From the NCBI GenBank assembly GCA_018105865.1, contig CM030851.1:9395828-9459827 (forward strand): a DNA stretch of 64,000 nucleotides, read 5' to 3'. Position numbers and translations under genes: made by a program. The notes under the pieces are model-generated. The model ran no database searches, had not been told where the DNA came from, and saw only the letters and a program-made list of their open reading frames with translations. This DNA comes from Metaphire vulgaris (taxonomy: Eukaryota > Annelida > Clitellata > Crassiclitellata > Megascolecidae). This document shows, one piece after another, positions 40,736 through 51,787 of the stretch. How positions within the stretch are numbered: position 1 is the stretch's first letter; every line of letters starts with the position of its first letter.

Positions 40736-40928
40736 CAGTGTTTAATCTAGACTCCTGGACTCCGGAGGCGAAACTGAAAAAGCCGGAGAAAAACTGACAA
40801 AGCCGGGGAGGATTCTGCTAGGGACCGCTGTTAGTCCATGTAGTATTCCAAAATTTCCGGAGGGGAATTTGAAATTTCCGGGGAAAGGGCAATTCCCCTT
40901 CCCCGAAAACGGCCTAGATTAAACACTG
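40736..40928. mobile_element. hAT MITE (193 bp), CAGTGTTTAATCTAG family
   Basis: Ends CAGTGTTTAATCTAGACTCC and inverted CAGTGTTTAATCTAGGCC; flanks AATGTACC and AATGTAAC match at seven of eight. It lies 52 bases upstream of the acceptor of the orphan tail exon at 40981. Confidence 0.8.
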
Positions 40929-40980
40929 AATGTAACCATGATTCCACTTTTGCTAATTTTAAATATATTTTCTACTTTAG

Positions 40981-41148
40981 TACATGGGTGCTGATGGAAC
41001 AGTGTACCTGCAGTTAAACGGGCTAAATCCTATGGATCAAGTACCAAAAGCTCCTATTTCAACTGAAAATCATCGTCCGTTGTTCAACAAATCCACCTAC
41101 GCCAGCATCGACCACCTGCTTGCACCTATTCCGCCGCCACGGAGATGA
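40981..41148 (+). CDS. Locus E last exon: orphan tyrosine-motif receptor tail
   Basis: Acceptor TTTCTACTTTAG, phase 0 entry, 55 codons and TGA. It aligns with the last exon of locus C (62853-63008): YMGADGTVYLQLNG against YRAADGTVYAMMPK, and STYASIDH against PIYASIDH, with proline- and arginine-rich ends. Entry phase (0) and length (168 versus 156 nt) agree. STYASI fits the ITIM form (S/I/V/L)xYxx(I/V/L). It is thus the final cytoplasmic exon of a receptor whose TM and Ig exons were not found nearby on the plus strand. It may belong with the signal exon at 34595, or be the far 3' end of locus B. Confidence 0.65.
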   Translation, partial: YMGADGTVYLQLNGLNPMDQVPKAPISTENHRPLFNKSTYASIDHLLAPIPPPRR

Positions 41149-41277
41149 CTATTTGAATTCGGCACAAACGACAGTGCAGCCTTTATCCAGTGCCTAAGCA
41201 ATAAGATAATCGCTAAAAGGGTCGTGTAAATATTTACTTTTGTAAAATAACTGACTGACCTTACGTTTGTAATAGGT

Positions 41278-41698
41278 TTTGCTATGTCATTAATTACGTC
41301 AACAACTTTTGGGCAATTTGTGACACCTCCCCCTTGTCAACAATTGTCAACTTTCAGCGACCCCCTATAAATATCTCAAAAGCTTTTGCCCCCTCTCCTC
41401 ATTACGATCAATGACGTTGTTAGAAGGTTCTTTGTCGTGATGAATTTTCCCCCTATTTTGCTCATCAAGTGACAAATGTGGTGCTGATGACCTTCTTTTT
41501 TGCTAGTCAGGCTTTTTTCCTTTGTAATAAATGGTATTCCATGAAATTTCCTAATTCTTGAATATTCGTAAAAAATGAAATTGTTAACGTCAACATCTCC
41601 TGACCCCTCTCCTGTCAACAACTGTCAAACCTTTTCAAACCCCTCCCCTATTTTGTTGACGTAATTAATGGACACTTGGACAGCCCCTATCTTCAGTA
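41278..41698. mobile_element. Diverged Harbinger-like MITE
   Basis: The interior matches 15100-15492 and 27433-27833 (CAACAACTTTTGGGCAATTT, TTGTTGACGTAATTAATGGAC). The ends are degraded, with GACAGCCCCT at the right. Confidence 0.7.
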
Positions 41699-42214
41699 AG
41701 CCCCAATGGTAAATACCTCTTGCCAGCGGAATCGTATGGCCAACGAAATGTCTTTCCAGATTAACATATTTAGTCACTATCAAGTCAAATCGAAGACGTT
41801 AGTAAATTAATTAGTCTATTAGAGGATCCTGCTCACTTTGTAGGTGGCATCATCAAAGCCTTTCCTCGCATTATTTACTTCGATTGAGTTTTAAAAGAGG
41901 TGTTGTCTTAGTAATGTGGCCGCACAGAATTTGCAAACTTTTGTCCGTCATCCCATTGGTAATTCCAATGGTTCTCTGAATGTAAAATAGCTTTGTAATT
42001 GGCCCATTGTGCGTATTAAGAACATATTTTAAAATCTCAATTTAATACGTCTGCTGTTTAAGGCCATGTATAGCCTAATGTATATAGCCTTTGTGTTTAG
42101 AAGAGACACTATGTGGAATTTTATTTAAAAAGGGACACAGTCTGTTTCGGCTGTTGATTATCTGCGTTGAAAAGTACAGTTTGGCAAGAAAGTTGCTGAA
42201 GCAGCAGCGTCTGA

Positions 42215-42475
42215 AGGTAAAAGGTACATACACTCCATAGGCCATCGCGGATCCGTCGGAGAACCGAAGGGTTAGCGTCTTCAGTTTTACACGGTAACGG
42301 CTGAATGAGGGCGGATTGCCAACCTTTCCCTCGCCGCCTTTCCTTCCACCGTGTTAATATCCGATGTACTCATTCACAGCTGAGCCGACTGAGGGGGGCG
42401 GGCGCTTGGGACTGAAACAACCGAAAAGTTTCTGCTGCGGCTAGGAGTTGAACCACCTGAAGCGGTTTCTGAAAT
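42215..42475 (-). mobile_element. tRNA-derived SINE, third family, second copy
   Basis: Aligns with 25306-25560 (CTCCATAGGCC, GGAGAACCGAAGGGTTAGCG, CACAGCTGAGCCGAC, GAAAAGTTTCTGC). It is truncated in the tRNA-related head at about 42460. Confidence 0.65.
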
Positions 42476-42630
42476 TTGCTTCTTAAAGGAATGTGCCTTT
42501 TGGAAATTGCATGCACTTTAGAAATGCGAAAACGATAGAGAGGCATATTGAGTCCCATTGTCACGGCAAATGGCGACTGATTACCGGGTAACTATTTCGA
42601 GCGCAAATTCTAAAGGTGACTAAGAAAAAA

Positions 42631-42955
42631 GGTGAAGTTAGTCAGTGCCGTACTCGAAAGAGGGTAGGGTCATGCGGTGATCTCCGTGTGCTGGGCAGAC
42701 AGCGACGCAGGTGGCTTACACCATTAATCTAGAATACTATAGTCTGACATTGCTTTATCTAGACCCGCGTTCTACCTTCGCAGCTTAGCGCTACCGCCAA
42801 TTTATCTACGCCTAATGCAATGAACCGGCCGCCTACACCGCGACTCGATCCCGTAACGGTCACCCATCCAAGTACGAACTGCGCTTGACGTTGCTTAACT
42901 TTTGTGTTCTAATCTAATGGTAAACGGCGGTACCACGCTAAGTCGGCCGATAGGA
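42631..42955 (-). mobile_element. 5S rRNA-derived SINE, second copy
   Basis: Parallel to 40323-40655: the minus-strand 5S part reads AAAGTTAAGCAACGTCAAGC and TTCGTACTTGGATGGGTGACC, then the same body (AAGCGATGTCAGAC-like, AAGCCACCTGCGTCGCTGTC). Confidence 0.75.
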
Positions 42956-43626
42956 ATGCGAAAATGAAACTTTTCATAGCAGTCTTTATTTATGCTGTTT
43001 TGTTTTGAAAAATTAAAAATCGTCAACGCTTTCTGATATTGCATTCAAGTCCATTCTGAATAATACATTGCTGTGTAGACTTTTGCAATCGTCTGATTTG
43101 TCGAACAATGAAAATAATAATTTTTTATAAGCCATCTTTCTATAATCCGAATAATTTTACCTTAATTCTAAACTGCGATATTAAAGCTGCCTAATTGATC
43201 TGTGTATATATTAACATTGGCGTAAACTTGGATGAAAAAGTGGGTCATAGTCCATATACCTTCTCTTTCCTATAGTAGCATCTCAAAAGGTGGAGGCTCT
43301 AGCCTAGAGGTCTGGTAGAAGTTTCTTCTCTCTCTCTCCCTCCCTCTGTCATTCAGTCGTCTCCGACTTTGTGTGACATTATGGACTTTGATGTGCCATC
43401 CTTTTATGTCCTCGACTGCATTTTTCAGTTCTTCGATGTAAAAGTTCATTAATAGAAGTTTACGTCTATGTATGTAAAATAATGTAGCATGGTGTCCAAC
43501 TAATAGTAAAGAAACTTAATCCGGTAAAAATATTTTGCAAACGAAGTCAAACTGCCTTATAAGAGTAGGCCTAGATGTAAAGATGACTTCGGATTGAAAG
43601 TGGATATAAACTTTGTCTCTGTGTCT

Positions 43627-43834
43627 CAGTGTTTATTTTAGCTCCCTTGACATTTGGGGGGATTTTGAAATGTTTGGGGGGACAAGGTTTGAGTTTCCAC
43701 ACGTTTGGGGGGAAAGGGGGAAATTTCCATTCCCCAGCCAACATCTAAAAAAAGTTGGGGGGGGGGGGGGGGGGAATTTTCAAACTTTGGGGGGAAAATT
43801 CCCACCCCCTTAAGAAGGCCTAGAGTAAACACTG
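43627..43834. mobile_element. hAT MITE (208 bp) with poly-G run
   Basis: Ends CAGTGTTTATTTTAGC and CAGTGTTTACTCTAGGCC (inverted); perfect CTGTGTCT at 43619-43626 and 43835-43842. It contains an unbroken run of G longer than 15 (about 43757-43774). Confidence 0.85.
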
Positions 43835-43894
43835 CTGTGTCTATATAATGGTTTCATGATTTGGAGTTGATGGCGTCTTTGTGAGAGACGTTTT

Positions 43895-44424
43895 TCATTT
43901 CTGCGTATTTGATTTCGCCGCATGGATTTCAAGGAAGTTGACATACACAGGAGAGTAACGCGTTCTTCCTTCTGAATGATCAGAACACTTTGCTTCGTGA
44001 ATAGCTTGATCCTTTCGAGATTTTGTCAGTCTTAAGTAGATGCCTTTAACCATCGGGCTTCTTTCCAGAAGCTGCTCATATCTGCCTCGTTTCCTTGAAG
44101 ATCTTGAATCAGAGCTTGTATCACTTGCGTCACTACTTATCTTCCCAATCGAAAATTCTTTCGAGGGGTCCTCACCTGAGGCAGAGGCAACGCACCCAGT
44201 CTCGAGGTTGGTACTTGTTTCAATCGAATTGCTTGAAATTGGAGCAGACTTGAAAAGAATGTCTTCATAGAACCATCCGTTGTTATGGCACTCGTCAACG
44301 GAAGTTGGTTCGATTGAACGTGGAAGGTCAATGTGTTCCAGAATATTCGGCGATCGCTGCTGTGCGGGATCTGACGATTCTGCCCTGTTCCTATCTTGTG
44401 CCATAGCTTCCGGATTAGGGTTAG
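43895..44424 (-). CDS. Locus D exon 6: long cytoplasmic tail
   Basis: Acceptor TGTTTTTAG precedes 44424; phase 1 entry; 176 residues and stop. Serine/acidic-rich, with a SSDASDTSSDSRSSRKR segment before the tyrosine region. Tyrosine sites: WFYEDILF, GRYEQLLE, GIYLRLTK and SPVYVNFLE (YVNF also fits a Grb2-type YxN site). No homologue of this exon exists in locus C. A single long tail exon replaces the three short tail exons of C. Confidence 0.8.
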
Positions 44425-47424
44425 CTAAAAACAATATCCAGAATTATTTGTGTACGAATACTGCACGGCTTCTAGCTCAAAACACAGTATTACAGTGGTA
44501 CAGTGAAATCAATTCGAATACTCTAGCAGGAAGATCAGAGGTTCCAACCTAATTCCAACTATCGTGAACGCAAAAGCCAAAAATTGGCAGAGTGCTTGCC
44601 GCTAATTGCAACACAGTATCGTCCTTATCATCAAGGCGCCAAAGAAATTGAGCCAATAAACTTTAAAATGAATGAATAAACAATATGCTGAGAAAAACAT
44701 ATGCTATACGAATGTTTGTTAACTGCCTATCTTTTTCCAGTGTGATAAGTATAGCGTATACGAATTTACCGACACGCCATCAACATTCGAGGGTTTTCAC
44801 GACAGGATAAGAATCAAGATTTCGAATTCAACAACGTCGAAAGATGTTCAAATATTTTTACAGGAAATAAGCAACTTTTATTGACTATTTGAGTCATATC
44901 TGAGTCAATTGCAATTAATAAGGTTATGTGTGGCTACTTTAGACATTACCTTGATTAGAAATCAGTCGCCTTCGTCTTCGCCTCTTAAGCCAAACTGCAA
45001 TGACGATCAGAATGGTCGCCGCTGCTATTATCGCGGCTGCTGAGTACGTAATGTAAGCGGTTAGTGAAGTAAATCTTCCTCTAGTTTCCGCTGAAAATCG
45101 ACAGATAATAACAATAAAAACCAAAAGTCAGTAAAGCTCATCTTGTGAACTGCCTTTGTATAAAAGCAAATGTCAGATGAAAAAATGATTTGCAGAAGTC
45201 ATTATTTCAAATCGTTATCAATTTTTCTTTACATAGCAAATCACTGCCATTATTGTTAATATATACAATAATTCACGCTTTACATTTCGAACACGAGACA
45301 ATAAAATTGTCTCTTACAGCATCATTTCAGTACATTTATTGTTTTGTTATGTTGCTAAAATCTAAAGTACTTGTTTTGAATCAACTCAGGAAAAGAGATT
45401 GTTCATGGATTTGCTTGGTTAAAAATGAAAACCATTTAATTCGTCATGTGGATATACGGTAGACCATTGCAAATAATTTAAAAGACCAATCATAGCATTT
45501 TCATTACCAATGTAGACCGCATCACTTGTCAAATGGACTGTAATTTGAATTTGAGATGTTTCTGAAAATTTGTCCGATAATCTGTTGATCGCCCGACACG
45601 AAACTGTGAATTGTTCTTTCTTAATTGACAAAGTCATTAAGGACAGAACTGAACCACGGTAAATAATAGCAGAGTTTTTGTCTCTCCATTCGAAATCCGG
45701 AGTCGTTCTCGAATCGGCCTCACACGTCAGATTATCATTGATATCATACATCTTTTGCAATGGATATATTCGCAAGTTAGATGGAGCATCTAGTCACATA
45801 ACAAAAATACATAGCACACATAAAAATTCCTTTAAAATCATTCATAATTATTAATGTTTTCCCATTCTTCATCAATTCAACTGGATCATTGAGTTACTTA
45901 TGAATAATCAACTCAATTTAATCGAACCAGATTCAAAGAAAATAAGCGATAGAATGAGTTTGCCAGAAAGGCAATGAAAGGTTTTTTTCGTTTTAACATA
46001 AACTTTGAACCGACTTACTGAAGAGCTGTGTAGTTGGTAATTCCCATGAGTAGTTGTAGTTGAAGACGCTTGATACATTTGTGTGGATTCTTAGACAGGA
46101 GTTCTTGATGAAACTCATCTTGACTGTATAGCTGGCGACAGATTTTAGTGGCATGATGGAATCGGTGAAGGTAAAGGTCACGTGACTGTCATTTGGTTCT
46201 TTTTCGCAGTCATTTTCTGAAATGATTTTTGGGGTTTCATCGCCTGTTGTCACTTTTTGCAATTGCAATGTAGGAATCCAGTTGCCATTGTACGTCACGT
46301 CACATCGAAGAGCAAAATGACTTTGATTGAAGGTAAAGTTGCAAATAGGATCAGTTACTGAAAATGACACAGTACTCACCATTAATCGGATATTTTAATT
46401 ATTACGATTGTTTGATTTACTCTTAAATATCCACAGATATACAGATCCACGCGAAAAGAATACATACGATTTATGAAGTTGGACATTTAGTCACTGAACT
46501 AATGAGAAGGCTACATTAAAATACAAAAGTGTCGTTTCTGGCAGAATGACTACATGTGAACGATATTATTAATGCCGAATTTTATTTGAATTATACCTAA
46601 TGCGATATTTAGAATACTTTTAAAATAGTCATCAACGTATGTAGCGTACCGAGTACAATTAGTTGTCCTGAGGACTTGTTGCCTTTGGCAGAGCACCGAT
46701 ACAACCCAGCGTTTTTCATTTGAACGGAGTTCAAGATCAAGTCCTTTCCTGGTGTCGTTCCACCGAGTGAAAACTCTGAGTAATTGTTTGTTACATCGCG
46801 ACCGCTATTTATTCGCCCGAGAGGCAATGAAACGTTTTTGCGTTGAACTGGAGTGTGATCCCAGGAAACAGGATCACTGTTCTTTGCGTTTAAGTCACAC
46901 GTCATTGTTACCTTATCCCCGACTTTGACGACCACATTCCCCAATCCATAAATCACGAATGGCAATACTGCAATTTAGAAAAAATAAGAATAATGAATTA
47001 TCATTTCAAGACGCAAACATTCAGATTCTCAATATTAATCTTGCATTATTTATAATTTAAATACCACTTTCGGTTAATTTCTAACTGTGACTTGCACGAT
47101 TATACAACCAGCCAATTCAAGAATAATTAGTAAGCTTATTGTCAGTTGTTCAATACGACGTTTTGGTTTATCGAACTTTCTTGTTTATAATTTTTTATGG
47201 AAAATGACAATAACTTGATTATGACTGTTTCGTATGTAACATATGAGAAATAAACGAACGCTTATAGTAAAATAGTTCTTCCCACTTTTCACTTATCGCG
47301 AGAAAATTGGAACAAGTTTAAGTCCAATAGTTGTCATAGTTGTAGTAAGTTGTTAATAAGCTGTGCAGAAAATGTACCTACCCGTAACGAAATCGATGTA
47401 AAATATTAGCCATACTTTCGCCAT
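43895..47424 (-). CDS. Ig-superfamily receptor locus D (three Ig, TM, ITAM-like tail)
   Basis: Six exons in minus-strand order: 47382-47424, 46650-46967, 46019-46357, 45508-45789, 44950-45090 and 43895-44424. All junctions are GT/AG and phase 1, and the lengths sum to 1653 nt = 550 aa plus stop. Layout: signal ~1-20, V-like Ig 15-120, four-cysteine Ig-like domain 121-233, I-set/C2-like Ig 234-327, TM 339-362, basic stop-transfer 363-369, then a 176-residue tail. The tail has YEDI (427), YEQL (490), YLRL (504), RY (531) and YVNF (535). The YEQL/YLRL pair is separated by ten residues, within the 6-12 range used to define ITAMs. The ectodomain is about 88-90% identical to locus C, which lies divergently 9.4 kb away; TM and tail are unrelated. 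Interpretation: a cell-surface immune or recognition receptor; the ligand is unknown. Confidence 0.8.
44950..45090 (-). CDS. Locus D exon 5: transmembrane segment
   Basis: 141 nt, phase 1 in and out (acceptor GATTTTCAG, donor GTAATG). Short stalk ETRGRF, then an alanine/isoleucine-rich helix (YSAAAIIAAATILIVIAVW) and the hexa-arginine stop-transfer KRRRRRRL. No charged residue lies inside the membrane, so there is no sign of pairing with a charged adaptor. Unrelated to the TM exon of locus C. Confidence 0.8.
45508..45789 (-). CDS. Locus D exon 4: third Ig domain (I-set/C2-like)
   Basis: 282 nt, the same length as C 58911-59192. Cysteines in NLTCEAD and FTVSCRAIN and the core tryptophan in FEWRDK give a canonical Ig fold. 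Acceptor ATGTGACTAG and donor GTAATG are identical in C and D. About 88% amino-acid identity to C by eye count. Confidence 0.85.
46019..46357 (-). CDS. Locus D exon 3: four-cysteine Ig-like domain
   Basis: 339 nt, the same as C 58339-58677. Four cysteines (ICNF, LRCDV, NDCEK, NSCLR) and a terminal Y-x-Y-x-W-x-L pattern, also kept in locus A. This spacing differs from ordinary V, I or C2 domains, and I do not recognise a named family. Five or more N-glycosylation sequons. Donor GTAAGT, acceptor ATTTTCAG. Confidence 0.85.
46650..46967 (-). CDS. Locus D exon 2: V-like Ig domain
   Basis: 318 nt, the same as C 57242-57559. VTMTCDL, VSWDH, YSLGGTTPG and AGLYRCSAKG mark the first cysteine, tryptophan, strand motif and second cysteine. 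Acceptor AAATTGCAG, donor GTACGC. Sequons NVS, NYS and NKS. Of about 105 residues, eleven differ from C, several grouped in the PLG/SFW region, a possible ligand-facing loop. Confidence 0.85.
47382..47424 (-). CDS. Locus D exon 1: signal peptide
   Basis: ATG at 47424 encodes MAKVWLIFYIDFVT, then donor GTAGGT in phase 1. The hydrophobic leader continues into VLPFVIYG of exon 2. A TATTTTCAG just before the ATG may be an acceptor for an upstream non-coding exon. Confidence 0.7.
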
Positions 47425-47637
47425 GTTTCTGAAAATATGAGATAAAATAACAATACCGTTTCAAACTTTTGGATATAAACTTTAACCTTGATAATTCCGC
47501 TGTCCAAATATGTTTCTTTTCAGTGTTAGGAGGTGATGTTTACTGCGAATCAGGATAGACCTATACGATGCAGGAGAGTTTGCGATTAGGCCTTGATGAC
47601 AGCGGTCGAAATTAAGACGCGGATGTCGTTAAGACAC

Positions 47638-47931
47638 GGTGGCGTAGCTAGGGTATCCGGTGCCCGAGGACAAAGTCTACCACTGGCGCCCCCAACAGTG
47701 CTGACGAGCAAAAAAAGGTCGTCACAGTGTTCTCGGCGCCCCTCAAGTCTTCGGACGCCCCTCTTCATATAGTGCTGAAGAGCAAAAAAATAAAAGATAA
47801 AAAAGTCGTCGCATTATGTTTCTTTTTCTCTTTTATTACGCATTTCACTTACCCATATACCCAATTTTGGCGTCCCCCACCTCGGCGCCCGGGGGCAGCT
47901 GCCCTCTGACTCCACCTCGCTACGCCACTGC
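47638..47931. mobile_element. hAT-type MITE (294 bp)
   Basis: Starts GGTGGCGTAGCTAGGG and ends CCTCGCTACGCCACTGC; perfect TAAGACAC at 47630-47637 and 47932-47939. The left end seems to have lost one base of the usual CAGTGGCG. It lies 0.2 kb upstream of the locus D start codon. Confidence 0.8.
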
Positions 47932-48213
47932 TAAGACACAGCTATAAACTATTGTAAATAGACTATTACAGCAGAAGGTCTGAGTCAATAGTATTAGGCC
48001 ATAGATAAAATGTGGCTCTGCGCTCTGTTTGTTCGAATGCTATTAACTGCGTTGAGTTTCAATTTCGTGCATCCACAAACATGCCATTTTCATAGCTAAT
48101 TTAATAAAATTTAATAATAATTTCAGAATTTTAGGCACTGGCGTATTTCGCAAGTATTATTGAAATTCAGTAGAACAACAACTTAAGATCTGGAAATAAC
48201 TTAGACTAACTTA

Positions 48214-48330
48214 ACATGATTTAGAGTGACTTATGAGGGACTAATACCTCTAGGGGCGCTAACGGGGCTTGAACCCCGCTCCGTCAGCCTACCGCTCCAG
48301 AACGTAACCCACTCTGCCATCTTCCGCCCC
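48214..48330 (-). mobile_element. tRNA-derived SINE
   Basis: The minus strand gives GGGGCGGAAGATGGCAGAGT, B box GGTTCAAGCCCC and the tail ending AAATCATG. Same family as 11085-11236, with a diverged 3' part. Confidence 0.8.
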
Positions 48331-48723
48331 GTAGTAGTAGTACATGCTTAAAGTAGCTTTACAATAATACGGTTGCGTAGTCAATGACACCAAGGCTCTT
48401 ACAGACCGACATTCCACATCCGGCAAGGAATCTGAGGGAAGTTCGTGAGTTTCCATCACGGGGTCTGAGAAAAATTTGCGGTAATATTCTATTCAAGTCT
48501 GGAGCACATGTTCAGACTGTATGACAGTATATCTGCAATCACGTCGACACCCACTGATGCAGCTATCTCCATAGGTTTTGTATGAATCTCACGACCAGTC
48601 TTAACTCGAGTAGGAGGTACGTCCCTTTGTTCCATCCTCGTGACTACTCCAATGGTAGATTGCGTGAACGATTGCTGACAAGCGCCAAATCAAAAAATCA
48701 ACTGCAAGGATATAGGCCCTAGA

Positions 48724-48832
48724 ACTCATATATATACAGTATAATATATATACAGTATAATATATATACAGTATAATATATATATTATATATATAGGCCC
48801 ATATATATAGGACTATATATATAGTACCATGG
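48724..48832. repeat. TATA-rich tandem repeat
   Basis: Units ACAGTATAATATATAT repeated about four times, continuing as TATAGGCCCATATATATAGG. No function inferred. Confidence 0.8.
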
Positions 48833-50194
48833 AAAGTAGTACCACAGAAGCTGCGCTTAGGCGCTTGATTGAAATTTGAAATAGCCATAGCCGAAAGATG
48901 GGGGAGGGCAGTCAGACATGGTCATTTTATCCAGAGGATCATCATACATGCGCATGATATTTAATACTGATTAACGAAGTTCGTTTGTATTACTGTACAA
49001 ATCTTTTACTAAAATTCATTCACTGCATATGCATTCAGTTTAGCATATTCACAGATAATTATAATTGGACAAACTTTGTGGAACATATTGGAAATAGCAC
49101 AAGCATTTTTTAACACGCACAATCTCATTAAAACAAACAACTAGCGATCTAGCAAGACAAAATTTGACTGTTTGTCTCAGACTTACATTTTTGCATCTCT
49201 GGAATGACCTGGATCTTCTCTGGAAAGACCTGGATCTTCCTGGAATAACCTGGATCTTTTGCGGAATGCGGATGGATTTGAAGTACCATAGATTGATACC
49301 CTTGAGTATTAGAACTGGTCCTATAGAAGTGCATAATTATCATTATTTTTGAAGAATTTTGATCAAACTTATTCTCGTTTCTGCAGTAATACAAGCAATC
49401 AAATAAACATCACAAATTATGATTATACCATCAGAGATTGAGAATAAAGAGCACGAAAGCCAGTGTATGACTAGTTAATGCTGAAGACGAATCTACAATT
49501 TACTTTAATATTGAAATTTAAAAAGAAATCAAGAAAATTAGCGGAATCTGGAGATTATCCTGGAAAATCTGATAATCCTGGAAAATGATTTTCAACTTAA
49601 ATGTTTTTCAAGACTGCGATGTCCTAATGCTTCCAGTGTTTGGAACTTTGGATGAATGTTTTTACTTCTGCATTTATCTATTTCCAGTCTTTGTTATTTG
49701 CATTTGAAGTCAATAAGCCTTGGTGTAAAATCAAAATTTTTATAATCTATGCCAAGCTCCCGTGTTCTCCTGCGTCCACTGATCTGTTGAAATTCGCACT
49801 GTTGTTCGCCGATTATATTGTATTAATATTATTGTGGTTTGCGCCCTGCTTGCGTATAAATTTAATAAGTAGGCCTAATTATGGTATTTAATATGATTGT
49901 GTTTCATATGAAACAAGCTTTAAAATTTTCAAAAGTCGGTGCAGCATTTTGATCCGTCATAAGATGCATAAACTAGCTGTTCATACTAATATTTTATTTT
50001 ATGTGCAGGCTCTTTTTAGTAGCTTCCGTTGACGTTTCTCTCTGTCATTAACTAAATTATTGTTTGCAACATTTTATGAATAAAATTTATTTATTTCGTC
50101 TTGGCTACTAACAATGGCGCAATGTTGTTGGTTTGCGGTGGTGTGTTCAAGTGATCTATTCTGAACGAGTTACCATATGAACTCTATTTCAATA
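48833..50194. other. Intergenic DNA, minor repeats only
   Basis: Between loci D and C. It contains a small minisatellite at 49195-49265 (units around CCTGGATCTTCTCTGGAA) with a similar CCTGGAAAATCTGATAAT block at 49548-49590. No exon with suitable phase or leader was found. Confidence 0.5.
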
Positions 50195-50338
<144 letters not shown>

Positions 50339-51143
50339 ATTATTATAAAATATTATTCCTAGTAAATCGAAGACTATAATCTTGAAACACTATTTCAAAT
50401 AACCGAAAAGTCCGTATTCTGAGCAAAGACGAAAACTGTAGCGCTGATATTACGATTAGCCTAAATGTTTCCAAGTGTTGGCTGTGACAACATGGTTTTG
50501 ATAGACTTTATATAAATATACAATATATGATACTTTTTGCCTGGTTGGCCAGTGTTAGAATATGCTCGCGGAACTGAACAGGTGAGATTTCTCAACTTCG
50601 AGTAAACAGTTAATTTGGTTTTCTTTCGGGACTAAGAGTTTCTGCTTTTGCAGCGTTGTCCTAAATATTTGGACTAAAGGCTTCGTTAGTTCATCCGCCT
50701 CGCTAGATCACATTGTAGACACTTTTATTTCGCATTGACGACATGCTGGTCGACTAACACACAGGCCCGGATTCGAGGGAAAATGAAAATTTAACTAACG
50801 GCACACAAAGTCACCGTTTACTGTTGATAAATTGTCTAATAATTGCTGCAATTTATTGTAAAGGATAAAGTAAAACTAGAGAAAATAAACAGGACAATAG
50901 TGAAACCGCTTGCCAGAAGACAAAGCAAATTGAAGCGTAGGCCTAATATTGTTAATGTCTGCTCATGAAACGCAAGGCAATTAAATGTGCAAACGCTTTC
51001 GCAATAGAAGAAAATCTATTTGTATCGGTACAGTTTGCATATACTGTCAGGCCAATATATGCACAGCAATAACATAATACCTGTATTTATAATATTGTAT
51101 ATACTTTGGAAGTCTCATTATACTGTACAAGGTGTCAATCGGG

Positions 51144-51700
51144 CTGGAAGATGGAGAAAAGGTAACATGATAAAGCGGCACGTTGACGGAACGGCTTCGA
51201 GTCCCTCTAGAGCAGCGGTTCTCAACCTTTATAGTGCCGCGACCCTTTTAATTCAATTCCCCATTATGTGGCGACCCCCAAAGGTAAAATTATTTTCGTT
51301 CACAATGTAAACTGCTAAAAATAATAATGCTACGACAATCAAAATGTTCGAAATCGTTATTATTTAATTGTCTCCATGTCTATCCTCGAATGGCAATTAT
51401 AGTAAAACAACTACTACGTCGTAACTACCACTGAGGAAATTGTGTACAATAACAAGAAAAGAGACAACCCCATATTTCTGATGGTCTCGGGCGACCCCTG
51501 GCAAATCGTCATTCGACCCCGTGTGGGGTCGCGACCTACAGGTTGAGAACCGCTGCTCTAGAGTATTGAAGGTCGACTCAGCTTTACACGCCAGAGGGCG
51601 GTGGTAAATGTGATGATCAGCATTTGACTGCGAGGTAGAGCGTAGGTCTGGGACAAGTAATGGCAGTCTGTCCAAAATCATTGGTTTATTTCACCTAAGT
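51144..51700 (+). mobile_element. tRNA-like SINE split by a hAT MITE
   Basis: GGCTGGAAGATGGAGAAAAGG and B-box-like GGCTTCGAGTCCC form a tRNA-like head up to 51212. After the 343-bp hAT insert the body continues from 51556 (AAGGTCGACTCAGC, GAGGTAGAGCG). Confidence 0.5.
51213..51555. mobile_element. hAT MITE (343 bp), CAGCGGTTCTCAACC ends
   Basis: Ends CAGCGGTTCTCAACCTTTAT and inverted CAGCGGTTCTCAACCTGTAG with perfect CTCTAGAG at 51205-51212 and 51556-51563. GTTCTCAACCTGTGGGTCGCGACCC-like ends are classic for Charlie-type hAT MITEs. Confidence 0.9.
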
Positions 51701-51787
51701 CACTGATTGCCTAGAAACCGGAGATAAGCACAGGATCCCAACGCTCGAAATTCGAGTATGGAAAGTATCTTGACTCGATAAACTTCC

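Noticed and set aside
43895..44552. Plus-strand open frames opposite the locus D tail exon
   Set aside because: They are antisense shadows of a splice-bounded, phase-consistent coding exon.
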